Shown: positions 23,922 to 35,040 of the stretch, in pieces
Position numbering within the stretch: position 1 is the stretch's first letter
Layout of the letters: each line of letters opens with the position of its first letter
From: Saxidomus purpurata
Taxonomy: Eukaryota > Mollusca > Bivalvia > Venerida > Veneridae
DNA length: 64,000 bases
Direction: 5' to 3'
Assembly: GCA_022818135.1 (NCBI GenBank)
Contig: JAFMSR010000017.1
Coordinates: 444,002-508,001, forward strand
Program-made: the position numbers and the translations under genes
Notes under the pieces: model-generated
What the model saw: only the letters and a program-made list of their open reading frames with translations
What the model was told of the DNA's origin: nothing
Database searches by the model: none

Positions 23922-24747
23922 AAGCAAGATTAGGCGAGTGTTAGTATAAAACCACAACCAGTCAGTAAAACCTCTCTTATTCAATCACTTTTAGTCCTTA
24001 ATGAAAACCATTGAACTAACATAATCTCTGTCATACGAGTTATTAAAAAAATAACAGAAGATATTCGAGTTTGTGATGTACATAACATCAGTCAGTTATT
24101 GTTTTTATCATGAGAGACATACGTCAGATGTGCAATATTTTTGTATGTGTGTAAAGGTAATATATGGACAAAAAAGTGATCCTAGAGAGGCATTACTTTA
24201 TCTTGTGTTACAATTTAGTAAGAAAAGAGCAGATATATGTAAGCTTTCACCATTATTACAACAAGAATTTAAGAAAAGCAGTTTCAGACAGGAATATATA
24301 GTTATACACTAACAGAAACTAAGTATACTGTATGATTTCAGATTAATGCATGCAGTTCTTATCAAATAAAGCAGTTTCATGAAATTTCAGGAATAAGAAC
24401 TTCCATGCAAATGCATACTACATGTAATATAGGCAAGCATCTATCCTAATGTATACACAAGAGGAAATTGTCTGTTATTTAAAAGTCAAAGAAGGGTCAT
24501 AACTAAAAAATGATAAAAGTTATTTTAGTCTTTGGTAAGCTGTGTACCAAGTTTCAATAAGAACATGTATTGAGTTATTTCCAAGGCTGAAATAAAAAAT
24601 GCTAAGATGATGCCAAAGATATCACATGTATTCTTTGAAAAGCAGGCAAGCTAAATACAGGGATGCTAATATAAGTACACAACATGTAGTACACTAATGT
24701 TAGTGAACTACAAGCTCTAATATACATGTAAGCAAACTCTGACAAAC
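23922..24747. other. Non-coding stretch (likely intron or intergenic)
   Basis: No exon is supported here. It lies between exon 5 of the minus-strand five-exon gene and the foldback pair, so it is likely intron or 3' flank. Confidence 0.5.
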
Positions 24748-26353
24748 CTTATTGAGTGCAAGATGCAAATGGCTGATCTCAACTTTTAATATCTCAATCT
24801 CCTCCCGAAGACGCCTTGCAGTTGGGCAATTTCCGTCACACTTACTGGCCTTATCAGCTGTGTCCTTAGTTTAATAAAAATGTTGTATTGAAAAGACATG
24901 TAAGTGGGAATATCATTTCCAACAACATACTCTAATATAGTAGAGCAAAATGGTACAACATTAAATGGAAAATATTTGTTTGATATTTATTAAAATTATA
25001 TATATAAAGACAGAACAGAAATATTCTTTAAGTTTGTTTCAAAGCTTTGTACCAGATTTTGTAATCACTGTTTATGATAGATTATTAAATACTTACATTG
25101 ATTTCCTCAACAAGAGATGGTGGTAGCCGTGAAATACCCCAAGAACTGGTGCTTACAGTTGATCTAGAATCATCGTCTGACTGCAACCATAACAATGTTC
25201 ATGTAATTTTTTTTTAAAGTTAACAAAATTTTACCTTAAAAGTTTAAATATTCAATAACTTTAAGTTGATTTTTTGTAATATCAGCATTCTCATTTTATG
25301 TTGTTAACAGTGATGATTTGTTGTAATATGAACGCCAATTATCTATTTGAAAATTATATTTTGAACACATACCTGGTTAGACTGATCACTGAAGAGTGAC
25401 ACTGAGTCTGATGTTGTATGGCTGCTGCTTGGTGGTATGCACTGACTGGTCGGCGCCCACTGGTGTCCGTCCGGGTTGCCACAATAGCACAATTTGACAA
25501 TTTCCTGACAACAATGTTAATGCAAAAATTTAAATAAAAATGTCAACAAAATTTTACCTTAAAGCTTAATATTCAAAAACTTTCAGTTGGCTTTTAAATA
25601 TCAGAAAAGGTTTTTTAGTACTAGTAGTGCATCATGAAGATTTGTTTTATTATGAACACAAATTTTTGAATTACTAGGCCACATACCTCGTCAGACTGGT
25701 GAATATCACTGGCCTGACTCTCCGTTTCTATTTCAGCTTCTGACTGTGAGGTCAATTCACTATAAATTAGTATAAAAGCTATAAGCATTGAGACAAAAAG
25801 TATCCAGTTAATTCATATATAGATATGAAAACTGAGCAAAGTAACAATTGATTAAATTTTCAGTTCACCTAACCACAAAGTAGTCAAAATAGAGGGGTTT
25901 TTTTTCAAGACAGACATAAATTGTCAAATTTTTCTCATTTTTAATTATAATTCTATGAAAACAATCATTGCATTTTATAATGTTTAATTTATTACAGTCA
26001 CAAGTGCAATAAGTTTCAACAACACTAACAATTCATTAAATCAATGAGAATAAATCATATCCGATTCCATGCAGTATCCGATTTACGGCCACTTTCCAGA
26101 AAATAATAACTTCCGGTTTATACCAAACACTTTGAACCGCTAGCGGCAATCGGCGGCAATGAATTCTGCCATAAAATTGGGCTAAAAGTGTTTCAAAAGC
26201 ATTGTTATATCCACCAAACACTGTGCATAGAAGTGCAACGACCTATAAACATAAATACCTTACCATGATAATTAGCCTTCATTTCTTCCTTCGTAAAAAT
26301 TCCGGTGATTGAAAATAACGAAAATCAAAATTCACTTACCGATTGTCGGACAT
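24748..26353 (-). CDS. Five 5' exons of an unrecognised spliced gene (3' end not resolved)
   Basis: Five exons join in one frame with GT-AG sites: 26340-26353 (ATG start, MSDN and two bases), 25687-25759, 25373-25504, 25097-25180 and 24748-24864. Exon 2 uses the acceptor ACTAATTTATAG, whose TACTAAT looks like a branch point. All joins are in phase and give 140 residues. The N-terminal part is Ser/Glu-rich and probably disordered (SEAEIETES, SDSVSLFSDQSN). It has a Cys cluster (LCYCGNPDGHQ... C) and a CDGNC motif followed by a leucine/charged helix (RRLREEIEILKVEISHLH), likely a coiled coil. I do not recognise the family. Exon 5 ends in phase 0. It could continue to an unseen exon, into the transposase-like gene through an acceptor near 21053, or to the 17753 exon, which is also phase 0. 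The foldback pair lies inside that interval. Confidence 0.6.
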
Positions 26354-26890
26354 ATTTTCTTCACGGAAATGATGACGTCTACACATAAATAACTACGTAT
26401 TGTGGGTATTTGCACAACTTTTTGACATGAGGTTCTACAGAGCCTCGCTTACATTCCCGCAAAATGACGTACCTGTCAAGGTCGATCGTTATTTTCAATG
26501 GATAAATAAGACATCTCAGTTATACTCTTAGAGTAAAAAAACGACTTTCATAAGCACATAAGGTATTTATCTTCCTATTTCAAACAAAAAATAATAAGAT
26601 ATTCCATTAAGAAAGTGTTATTTCAACCCGAAGAAAATCATTGTTTACAATGGTGACACATAGGCGGCGCCTCGCTCTTAACCTGTGCTGACGTCGTTAC
26701 TTGGTGTCCGTTATTGTCATTAATTAGATTTACAGTACAGTACACGCCATTACCGTAGAAGGCTTGTCGGCCACTGCCCCATCATCATTTTCCGACCGCC
26801 TTATCAAAGTAAAAATAGATAATCACTTTAGCGGCATTTAATTTTTGAGAAGTCGGAACCAGATCTACATTCTCAATAGTTTTTGTGAAG
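26354..26890. promoter_or_regulatory. Possible bidirectional promoter region
   Basis: 538 bp separate the divergent start codons at 26353 (minus) and 26891 (plus). The segment is less AT-rich than its surroundings around 26430-26480 and 26660-26810. No TATA box stands out. The call depends on both flanking gene models. Confidence 0.35.
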
Positions 26891-29800
26891 ATGACTGACG
26901 GTGTCTGTGGCCCCCTTTATGTATGTAAAGACGACGGAGTACGAACTGTCTTATGTACGAGGGCATATCTACTATTCTGCCATCTGGTGGTTACCTCCCT
27001 TTTGAATTGCTTGCGCCATTTGTAAACATTTAGAGTTTTCACGTACCTGGTAACAATAAATGCTATTACGACCCAAATAGGTGTGTAACTAGGATTTTCA
27101 TCATGATTATGATAGTTGCAAGTTTAGTCTTACTATTTACACTTTGAAGGTATACCGATTTTACAGGTTGACATTTAAATGTCTAGAGTCCTACATTGTA
27201 GTTAGTCTCAATAATAAGACTACAAACGCAGACCCATTTTACATACGGACATTTTATAGTTATCTTCGCTCGGAGGCTGGATAGCGCCTAGTAAAAAATA
27301 TAACGATATTCACCAGCTGAGTACAATTATTTGGAGTAATATATATGCAAAGAAAAAGATGGTGTGTCTTGCATCTGTGCTACAGTTTAGCCTGATTAAT
27401 TTGGCGTTTCATTGTGACCCCTTTCACAGATCTGATATTTTATAACTGTCACACCTATAAAATATCAGCCTATAAATTCGGTTTGCCTTCGAAGTCGAAA
27501 TAGTTAGACTAGCTACAGTTCTACAAAGTCAAAGGTGTGACAGTCAGATCTGTGAAAGGGGTCACACTGAAACGCCAAATGAATAAAGACTGACGGATGT
27601 GTCGTGCCTGCTGGGCTTTAGGGCTGCAGTTGACCCCCCTCCCCAGCCAAGTCCGCAAATCTATACATTTTTGCTCGAGCTGGTACTTTTGTCCTCGTTA
27701 ATAATAGACACAGTGACAGTGTATTCTCTTATCACATAAGTGAACATTTAGTATTTACATATCTATGTCTTGTATTAAAGATTGTGTATTTGACATTGTT
27801 TTTGTTGCCACCTGAACACTTTGCAGTTGCAAGTTTGGAGAGATGGTGAAATATGATGCTGGAAATTGTACCATTTCATAGACACAGATCAATTTTTTTC
27901 CTGTCTGGAGGGAACACCCCTCCCTGACCCACCCCAAGTCAGCCCCCCAGACATGCCTTCTCTGTATCTGCCAGTGCATACCCCAGTCATTTAACCTCCC
28001 AAAATTGTAAATGATTTCACCTCCATGACCAGTCACCATGATGACAGAACATGTTGCATGCACTTCAAAACAGAACGTTTAGAAATTATTCAGTTAATGT
28101 TAAAAGACTTTGATGCGAATTTTCAAGCTTTTTAGAATGTTTTGAAGAATTTTATGATATAGATGTAATTAATAAATTGTTTCACTAATTAATTTTGCAT
28201 ATTTTATTATATTAATATGTTGTTGGTGTTCTATTATTTCTATATAAATATTTGCCGTCACATTTGATGCTAGCCACAGGGACCTGGCAGCTCCCATAGA
28301 TACTTATACATTTGTATATTGAAACAAAAGATTAAACTTTTTTTTCACTATACACCTATATGCAGATTGTGTTAGAATTGGCAGTTTAACATTCAATCAT
28401 TTATACTGTAAATTTGTATACTCAAAGCCTGAATTCTGATTGACCATCCCAACATTAAACACTGCTCTGTAACATGAAAAAGAAATATTCTTAGATGACC
28501 CACCAAGAAGATGTTGTGTACCAATTTCAGGGGAGAAAAATGTAAATAAGAAAGATATATGTAAACAAGAGAAAATTGCTGTGTATATAAACTCAGACCA
28601 TGTTTCTGTAACTATGTTATTTTAAGTTTTGTACTAAATTTTCAGGAAAGCATGCATCTTGTAGTGTCATCTCAACCATTTTCACATCCTGCTCTGCCTG
28701 ACAACTGCTGCTCTGAAGCCAAATATTCTGCAGCTGCATGGAAAACACATTGGTATGTGAGTTAACTTGCTTAAAAACAATTGAAGACTTGTTTCTCTTT
28801 CATTTCGGAATTGATATAATGCATTATGTTACATGTGTAGCAAGTTTGATGGTGATTTTCAGAACAAAAATAAATATACATGGTCTTATTTGCAGTGTTG
28901 TTTGGTCAAAGCCACCCCGGTCAATAATCCCAAAGTGGTCAATATATGGCCGATTGCTGGTAAAATGAATATTTTGTGATCACTTTTGGTTGTCTTAATA
29001 TGAATAATGAATTAACAATTCAAATTGATAGCATTAAGAATAAAAAGTAAAGTTCAGCTAGATCTCCTGGTCAATACCTCCAAAGTGGTCAATATTATAT
29101 ATACATCAGTATTGGTTGTTTCATCTAGCCACTCTCTATGTCACATTGTGGTTAATTGAAAATTTTCTCCCATTGTGGTCAATACTCAGTCTGGTCAATT
29201 GAATATTTTGCGATATTTTTTTGTATGTTTTGATGCAAAAAATGACTTAATTCTCCAATGTGGTAAAATTTATAATTGATGAAATAAGGGTAATGTACAA
29301 TAGGGATGTAATCGATTCAAACAATATCGATATATCAACGATTAAACACTTTCGATTCGATATCGATTGCCATTTTGAAAAATCGTATATCGAATAATGT
29401 TTTACCATGCAATGATCTACAGTTTCACGTTCGAAAATTCCATCAAAACTCAATGAGATATAAACAATCACTTTACCCAAAGTTCCGTGTTTTTCTAACG
29501 AATGATTTAATTTAATGAAATGAGGTCTCATTGGCAAAAATATTCAGCACTGCAAGGGTTGATATATATTATAGACTAGAACCATATGTTTAGTACAAAT
29601 AAAGTCAAGAGATTTGGTAGAATATGTAGTCAGTGACTTTTTACGCCCATGTATCGATATATCGCTGTGTCGTCGATATTTCTAAATCGATATATCGATA
29701 CAAAAATTTTAATCAATTACATCCCTAATGTACAATTAAATCTACCCTTTGGAGGTAAATGTAAGTCAATTTTGACTGTTTTGTCTGTTCCCTCTATTGT

Positions 29801-32800
29801 TGTATATACTGGTCAATTGATGGTCAGTTGAATATTATTTTTAGTGTAATATTCACTTTTAAATTCAAATACAGACATAAGTACTTTCTTTTTTCCTAAA
29901 TCTGTAAGCTAGCAATTTCCTTACTATTATTATTTTAAAAGTTGTATAGTATTTTCTTACGGTGTTGCTTATAAACATGAATACTCTGAGGAACTTTTCT
30001 ATAACATTATTTGATAGAAAAATCTTGTTTTCCTGGAATGTCCACGTAATTTTTTTCTGTGTAAACATAAAGTCCAGTGAAGGTGATGTAAACTTGAAAG
30101 TTCATTGAAAGTGATATATATTATGTGTAAGTTGCAATGCTGAAAATTTTTTCTTTTTATTTTCAGTAAATTACAAGTGAATTGTTTGACAATGTAGCAG
30201 ACATGGAGGGATTCTGTTCGCAGCTAATTTCAGAAAAAAAACAACAATTGGTGTGTCTTTCCAGGTACCTAATCATGTTGTTTCAAAAAACATTATGACC
30301 TATACATGAGAATTTTACTCACAACAAATAAAAGTAGTGATTTTTAGAGGTAACGTTCGGCAGAACTTATGCCATGGTGGTTTGTCTGTTGATTTGTCCG
30401 TACATCTGTTCGTAAACTTTTCCTTTGTAACACTGTACAGGTCAAAATTTTCAAATTTGACTATCATGAAACTTTCTCAGAAGGTTGCCTCCAATATGTA
30501 GGGGGTTAGTGGGTCAAAAGTCAAGGTCACAATGACCTCGGTTAGCTTTTCCTTGATAGCACTTTGCATGTAACAATTTTCATTCAGCTTTCATCAGACT
30601 TGCTCAGAATATTGCCTGCAACATGTAGATGATCCCTTTCTTTTTTTGGGTGAGTTGGTCAAGGTCACTGTCAATATTTTAAAAAAGCTTGAAAAAATTG
30701 CTACTCATACCCTGTGTCATGCACAACACCATGTTCGAATGTGGGACATCTTGGGTCAGAAACTAGGTCACAAGGACAAATCATATAAAAACCTTGTGTA
30801 TGCATTTGAGTTTTCATTTTTCATTTGATTTTCATGAAACTTTGTCAGTATGATCCCCTTGATGAAATTTAGGTCGAGATCAAATATCGGTCATCTGGGG
30901 TGGAAAACTAGGTTACCCAGTCAAATCATAGAAAAACCTTGTGTATGCAATAGAGGTTGCATCTTTAGCTCACCTGAGCTGGCTCAGGGTGAGCTATTAG
31001 GATCGATGAATGTCAGTTGTCCGTCCCCACTTAGTTCGTTAACACTCTATTGGTCACATTTTTGCCTCAATTGTCATGAAACTTGGTCAGGATGTTTGTC
31101 CCAGTAATTACTCAGACGAGTTCAAATATGGGTCATCTCGGATGAAAAACTGGGTCACATGACCTTAAAATAGAAAAATCTTGTTAAGGCTCTAGAGGCT
31201 ACTGTTTCTGTCCAAATACACTGGCAATTTGTCAAAAAGGTTGTTTGGTTGATTTCTAGCTCAAGTTTTAATATGGGTCACCTGGGGTCAAAAACTAGGT
31301 CACACAGCCCAAATATGGAAAAACCTTGTTAACACTCTAGAGGTAACATTTGCAGCCCAGATATCCTTGAAATTTGTTGGAAAGGTTGTTAAGATAATTT
31401 CTAGCTCAAGTTCGAATATGGGTCACCTGGGGTCAAAAACTAGGTCACACAGCCCAAATGTGGAAAAACCTTGTTAACACTCTAGAGGTGACATTTTCAG
31501 CCCAAATATCCTGGAAATTTGTCAGAAAGGTTGTTTTGATGATTTCTAGCCCAAGTTTCAATATGGGTCATCTGGGGTCAAAAACTAGGTCACACAGCTC
31601 AAATATGGAAAAAGCCTTGTTAATATTCTAGAGGTAACATTTTTAGCCCAAATATCCTGGAAATTTGTCAGATAGGTTGTTAAGATGATTTCTAGCTCAA
31701 TTTCGAATATGGGTCATCTGGGGTCAAAAACTAGGTCACACAGCCCAAATGTGGAAAAACCTTGTTAACACAGTAGAGGTAACAATTTTCAGCCCAAATA
31801 TCCTGGAAATTTGTCAGAAAGGTTGTTTTGATGATTTCTAGCAACTTTGTTAAAAGCAGTTGTACTCTGGTGAGCGATAAAGGGCCATCATGGCCCTCTT
31901 GTTCCTTGTATCTTCATGGAACTTTGTTAGTATGATTGTCTTGATGAAATGTAGGTGGAGTATGAATATGGGTACTCTGAATTCAATAACTAGGTCACCC
32001 GGTTGAAAACCTTGTGTATGCCATACAGGTGACATTTGCAACCAAATCATCATGTAAATCGATCAAAAGTTATGCCTTGTCAAGGTCAAACAGAATGTTT
32101 GTGTTTATGATATAAAGTTTAGAGTTGGAAGTTTGGTCACATATTGTCATAAGTCGCAGACCCACGTGAGCGATAAAGAGCCATCTTCAGGCCCCCTTGT
32201 TTCATAGAAATAGAAAAGAAGAAAGAAACAAGTCCAGCCTTGAACAACTACACACATTCGGAGCTATTAGGATCATTCACTGTCTGGCATGGCCCTCTTG
32301 TTAATTATCTCTCTTAGTTAAATTGTCTCTTCCGTTAAATATTTCATGTAAAGATTTTGCTTCCATTTTTATTCTAGCTGAAATAGCTCATATAGTGTCT
32401 GCAGAAGATGAGTCTAACTTCACTTACTATAATATAAGCACATGGGTCACATTTGACCAGCAATCATCAGGAAAAATTTAAAAATAATTATCTTCATGAT
32501 ATCAATGCCAATTTTGAATGTGGGTCATAATGGTCGCTATTATCACTTCTTCTGTCATCTGATTTGGTGCTTCTGTAGTCAAATCATTAATAGGTTGAAC
32601 ATTTTTCTCTCAAAACAGTAACAGTAACTGGTTCTAAAGTAAAACAGTACTTCATAGAATTAAATGTTGACCAAATAAGATACAGCATGCTCTGATGAGC
32701 AACATATTGCCAACTGAGTCTCATGTTATCATAGCATGTATTGTTCAACTTTCTTTCTACATACATTCTCTTATTACCACATATTATTTTTTTTCATTTC

Positions 32801-32841
32801 AGGAGCCATTGTCATATCGTGGGAGTGAAGAAAGTTCCTAA
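26891..32841 (+). CDS. Possible small spliced gene, product unrecognised
   Basis: A chain of phase-compatible exons. Exon 1 coding part is 26891-26920 (MTDGVCGPLY then GTATGT). Exon 2 is 28646-28752 (acceptor TTTTCAG, ESMHLVVSSQPF to AAAWKTH plus TG, donor GTATGT). Exon 3 is 30178-30250 (ELFDNVADMEG to SEKKQQL, donor GTGTGT). The final part is 32803-32841 (acceptor TTTCATTTCAG, EPLSYRGSEESS, stop TAA). Exon 3 needs the acceptor TTACAAG 11 nt past the stronger TTTTCAG; the stronger site would place a stop almost at once. Skipping exon 3 also gives an open end (exon 2 to 32803 reads W-SHCHIVGVKKVPKYC and stops at a TAG near 32878). The product would be 70-84 residues, perhaps with alternative splicing. 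I recognise no domain. It could equally be a non-coding spliced transcript. Confidence 0.35.
27399..27580. mobile_element. Foldback MITE-like element, ATTTGGCGTTTCA ends
   Basis: Left end ATTTGGCGTTTCATTGTGAC and the following CCCTTTCACAGATCTGA are inverted at 27530-27580. The left arm has about 10 extra bases (ATTTTATAAC) before GTCACACC. Left and right arms otherwise match over about 45 bp. Confidence 0.75.
27600..28640. other. Non-coding stretch inside the possible plus-strand gene
   Basis: No exon is seen. The minus-strand frame at 27755-28063 has no recognisable domain and includes repeat-like GGGG runs. Confidence 0.45.
28910..29260. repeat. Local repeat of TGGTCAAT phrases
   Basis: CCAAAGTGGTCAATAT-type phrases recur near 28930, 29090, 29170 and 29190 with GGTCAAT between them. 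This is a diverged local repeat in the intron of the possible plus-strand gene. Confidence 0.5.
29293..29300. repeat. Target duplication ATGTACAA (left)
   Basis: Perfectly repeated at 29728-29735 on the other side of the hAT-like element. Confidence 0.9.
29301..29727. mobile_element. Non-autonomous hAT-like element with CGATATATCG subterminal motifs
   Basis: A 427-bp element starting TAGGGATGTAATCGATT and ending AATCAATTACATCCCTA, flanked by the perfect 8-bp duplication ATGTACAA. The 8-bp duplication and TAGGG.. termini fit the hAT superfamily. Both ends carry several short palindromic TCGATATATCGA / TATCGAT motifs. No transposase is encoded. Confidence 0.9.
29728..29735. repeat. Target duplication ATGTACAA (right)
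   Basis: Matches 29293-29300 exactly. Confidence 0.9.
30524..30538. promoter_or_regulatory. Perfect ERE-like palindrome AGGTCA-CAA-TGACCT
   Basis: AGGTCA and TGACCT face each other across 3 bp, the consensus steroid-receptor IR3 (estrogen response element) layout. It lies in a dispersed repeat, so its presence is certain but its use as a site is not shown. Confidence 0.6.
30967..31903 (+). mobile_element. TAGCTCACC element with terminal hairpins
   Basis: The 5' end is TAGCTCACCTGAGCTGGC with an inverted GGTGAGCTA. The 3' end is GTGAGCGATAAAGGGCC, an ATCATGGCCC hairpin and TCTTGTT. A second member with the same ends lies at 47145-47895. Hairpins at the end without long terminal inverted repeats recall Helitron/Helentron-like or SINE-like architecture; the class is inference. 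Confidence 0.6.
31250..31860. repeat. Tandem repeat of about 146 bp, four units and a part
   Basis: Units start at TTTCTAGC(T/C)CAAG near 31252, 31399, 31541, 31688 and 31834. Each carries GGGTCA.CTGGGGTCAAAAAC, TAGGTCACACAGC, AACCTTGTTAACAC and ATCCTGGAAATTTGTCAG. Confidence 0.9.
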
Positions 32842-33107
32842 ATATTGTTTAGAAAGACAGTCGTGTTTTAGAAGTTAGCAGCAAAATGAACTGAAACTTT
32901 AAGCTTGTCAATAATTTAACGTACAACAAAAGTGTGAACAAATACATTTCAGATTTAAGAGGCAGATGCAAGAATGATATGTTTTAATTAAGTATCTAGT
33001 TAGGTATGCTTTGTATGAACTTTAATCTTTGAAATGCCAATACTACAATAAGTCTGTTTACAAAATTTAATTCCTGTAATATTAACCTATAACTCACTAA
33101 CAGTTTT
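32842..33107. other. Non-coding stretch (possible 3' UTR of the plus-strand gene)
   Basis: AT-rich and directly downstream of the putative stop at 32841. No clear AATAAA is seen. Confidence 0.3.
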
Positions 33108-33560
33108 TGTGTCGCCCTTTAGGAATATTTGCGACCATTAAAAACCGTATATACAGTCGCAAATATCGAAATTACAAAACAGTTATTCCTATATTTTATT
33201 CTTATATTTTTGCTATAACTTTGCCAAATCTTAAGATGTCTTTATCAAACTTTCAAAATTGATTGCTTATGTCAAAAGGGTTGTGATGCCGCCAATTTTG
33301 TAGGTCAAGGTCATATTTAACAGAGTAATGCCCCTTTTAGTACTTAGATTTTGTCACAAAAACTTAATGTTGGCTATAACTTTGCCATTTCTTAAGATTT
33401 CTTCATCAAACTTTCAAATTGTATTGCTTATGTCAAAGGGTTGTGATGCCGCAAAATTTTGTTGGTCAAGGCCATATTTGACAGAGTTATGCCCCTTTTT
33501 GTACTTAGATTTTGTCAAAGAATTATTGGTTATTCTGACAAAGTGTAAGAGGGCGACACA
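33108..33560. mobile_element. Element with TGTGTCGCCC terminal inverted repeats and internal duplication
   Basis: TGTGTCGCCC at 33108-33117 is inverted as GGGCGACACA at 33551-33560. The interior carries a segment of about 165 bp twice (around 33209-33360 and 33372-33525), with GCTATAACTTTGCCA, TTGTGATGCCGC and GTCAAGG as shared phrases. Confidence 0.8.
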
Positions 33561-33828
33561 AGTGTTTTACTGAACATTCTAACACAAGCGGCTGCTTTTC
33601 ATATATAAACATATAGGGAAAAGCCTGTATTTAATTAAACGATAAAATACAGCACGTTTTTCCAAGGACGACGTGCCGTAAATGACGTAACGACGTGACG
33701 TATGTAAACAAGCGCGTCCAATCGTATCTCGCGTTTTAAGGTTACTGTGATGAACTACTACGCGTTAAATAAAGTTCGGGATTGTTTTCAAAAAAAATTA
33801 CGTGTTAGAATCGAAATAATAAATTGTT

Positions 33829-33966
33829 CCCTATATTTTATTGTTGAATAAAATACAGTCAGTCATTTGGATGCGAAAAATTAAATCACTCGTGCTACGC
33901 ACTCGTGATTTAATTACTACGCATCCAAATTCCTGACTATATTTTATTCAACGATAAAATACAGGG
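33829..33966. mobile_element. 138-bp foldback element with ACTCGTGCTACGCACTCGTG core
   Basis: The left arm (CCCTATATTTTATTGTTGAA through GGATGCG) is inverted in the right arm (CGCATCC ... CGATAAAATACAGGG). The loop region is the GC-rich hairpin CACTCGTGCTACGCACTCGTG-type palindrome. A partial copy of the same end (CGATAAAATACAG) lies near 33641-33653. Confidence 0.85.
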
Positions 33967-34810
33967 AGGCATTTATTATTTCTTAATCCATCTAGCCTAC
34001 ACCTACAGACCATAATATATCTTGCTTAACTGGGTTGAAACGAACATGAAAGAGCGTCTACGGCCGACCCCAGTATTTTTATTGAAGAAATAGAGGGTTA
34101 GGCTTGTCCCTTTTAGGCTAGCCCTACCTACAAAAACAAATTTAACTAATTAGTGGTATTCAATTTTTTATAAATTGTAAAGCATTTGATTGGATTATAC
34201 ATGAGGGCAAAATGTAAGTGAACGAAATGTAGTGTGTGTTATAGTATAGAATAAAAAACATTAAAAATGACAACTTTGGCAATTGTTGTTTGTTGAATGT
34301 ATCTAAATTTTGAGTTTGCTTGATTAGGTGTGTTTTACTTAAATGTTTCAAACTAATATTATCAACTGGTGTCTAGTGGGCAAGGTATATGAAGAGGTTT
34401 AGTCTGTCTGTAACTCTCAATATATGTTAGAAGTGCCATAATTGACAGCATAAAGGGAAAAGCCTCGTCTTTTCAGGCAATGGCAATTTGAGAATGTGAG
34501 TGTTTGGCGGACAAGGCTCTGCAATCCTTAGTGCCTGTCGTCACATTATATTTGTGACACGGTGCCTTGGGTGCGCTGTGGGTCTTATGTCAGACACTCG
34601 CATTTCCAAATTCATTGACAACCACATGGAGTGTACAGACAATTTTAGAACAGCACATCCGTTGGTCACATTGAGCAGATAATACACTGCATCAATAGTC
34701 CAACTACTTTATGTAGTATACAATTTTGCAGTTGATGAACCAGATCCCTTACACAAGAAATAAGTAACTGCATTTACTTCTTAAAGTCATTGTCTGTCTG
34801 CAGTTTGTAC
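33967..34810. other. Non-coding stretch
   Basis: AT-rich, with no supported exon or element. Confidence 0.45.
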
Positions 34811-35040
34811 CATGCATACTCTGCATGCATACTCTGCATGCATACTCTGCATGCCTGAAGCAAAATATGTACAACCATAAAGAACAGGTATTCTGTAATT
34901 GCAGGTCTGAAGACTATACCATGCATAGTCTGCACGTCTGCAGACTATACCATGCATACTCTGCATGTCTGCAGACTATACCATGCATAGTATGTAGGGC
35001 TGCAGACTATACCATGCATAGTCTGCATGCCTGCAGCAAA
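34811..35040. repeat. CATGCATACTCTG repeats and a 31-bp tandem repeat
   Basis: 34811-34855 is a 14-bp-type repeat of CATGCATACTCTG. 34911-35035 has four units of exactly 31 bp starting AGACTATACCATGCATA at 34911, 34942, 34973 and 35004. Most units carry CTGCAG. Confidence 0.9.

Larger units (their letters stand above)
30330..32310. repeat. Long dispersed repeat with a nested insertion
   Basis: An outer element (about 30330-30966 and 31904-32310) has phrases such as GTCAAGGTCACTG, AAACTAGGTCAC and ACCTTGTGTATGCA. It is interrupted by an inner element (30967-31903) that begins with a hairpin (TAGCTCACC ... GGTGAGCTA) and ends with GGGCCATCATGGCCC then TCTTGTT. No coding sequence is seen. Confidence 0.75.

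Noticed and set aside
34811..35040. CRISPR-like spaced repeats
   Set aside because: Units of 31 bp are contiguous with no unique spacers, and the DNA is clearly animal nuclear sequence.
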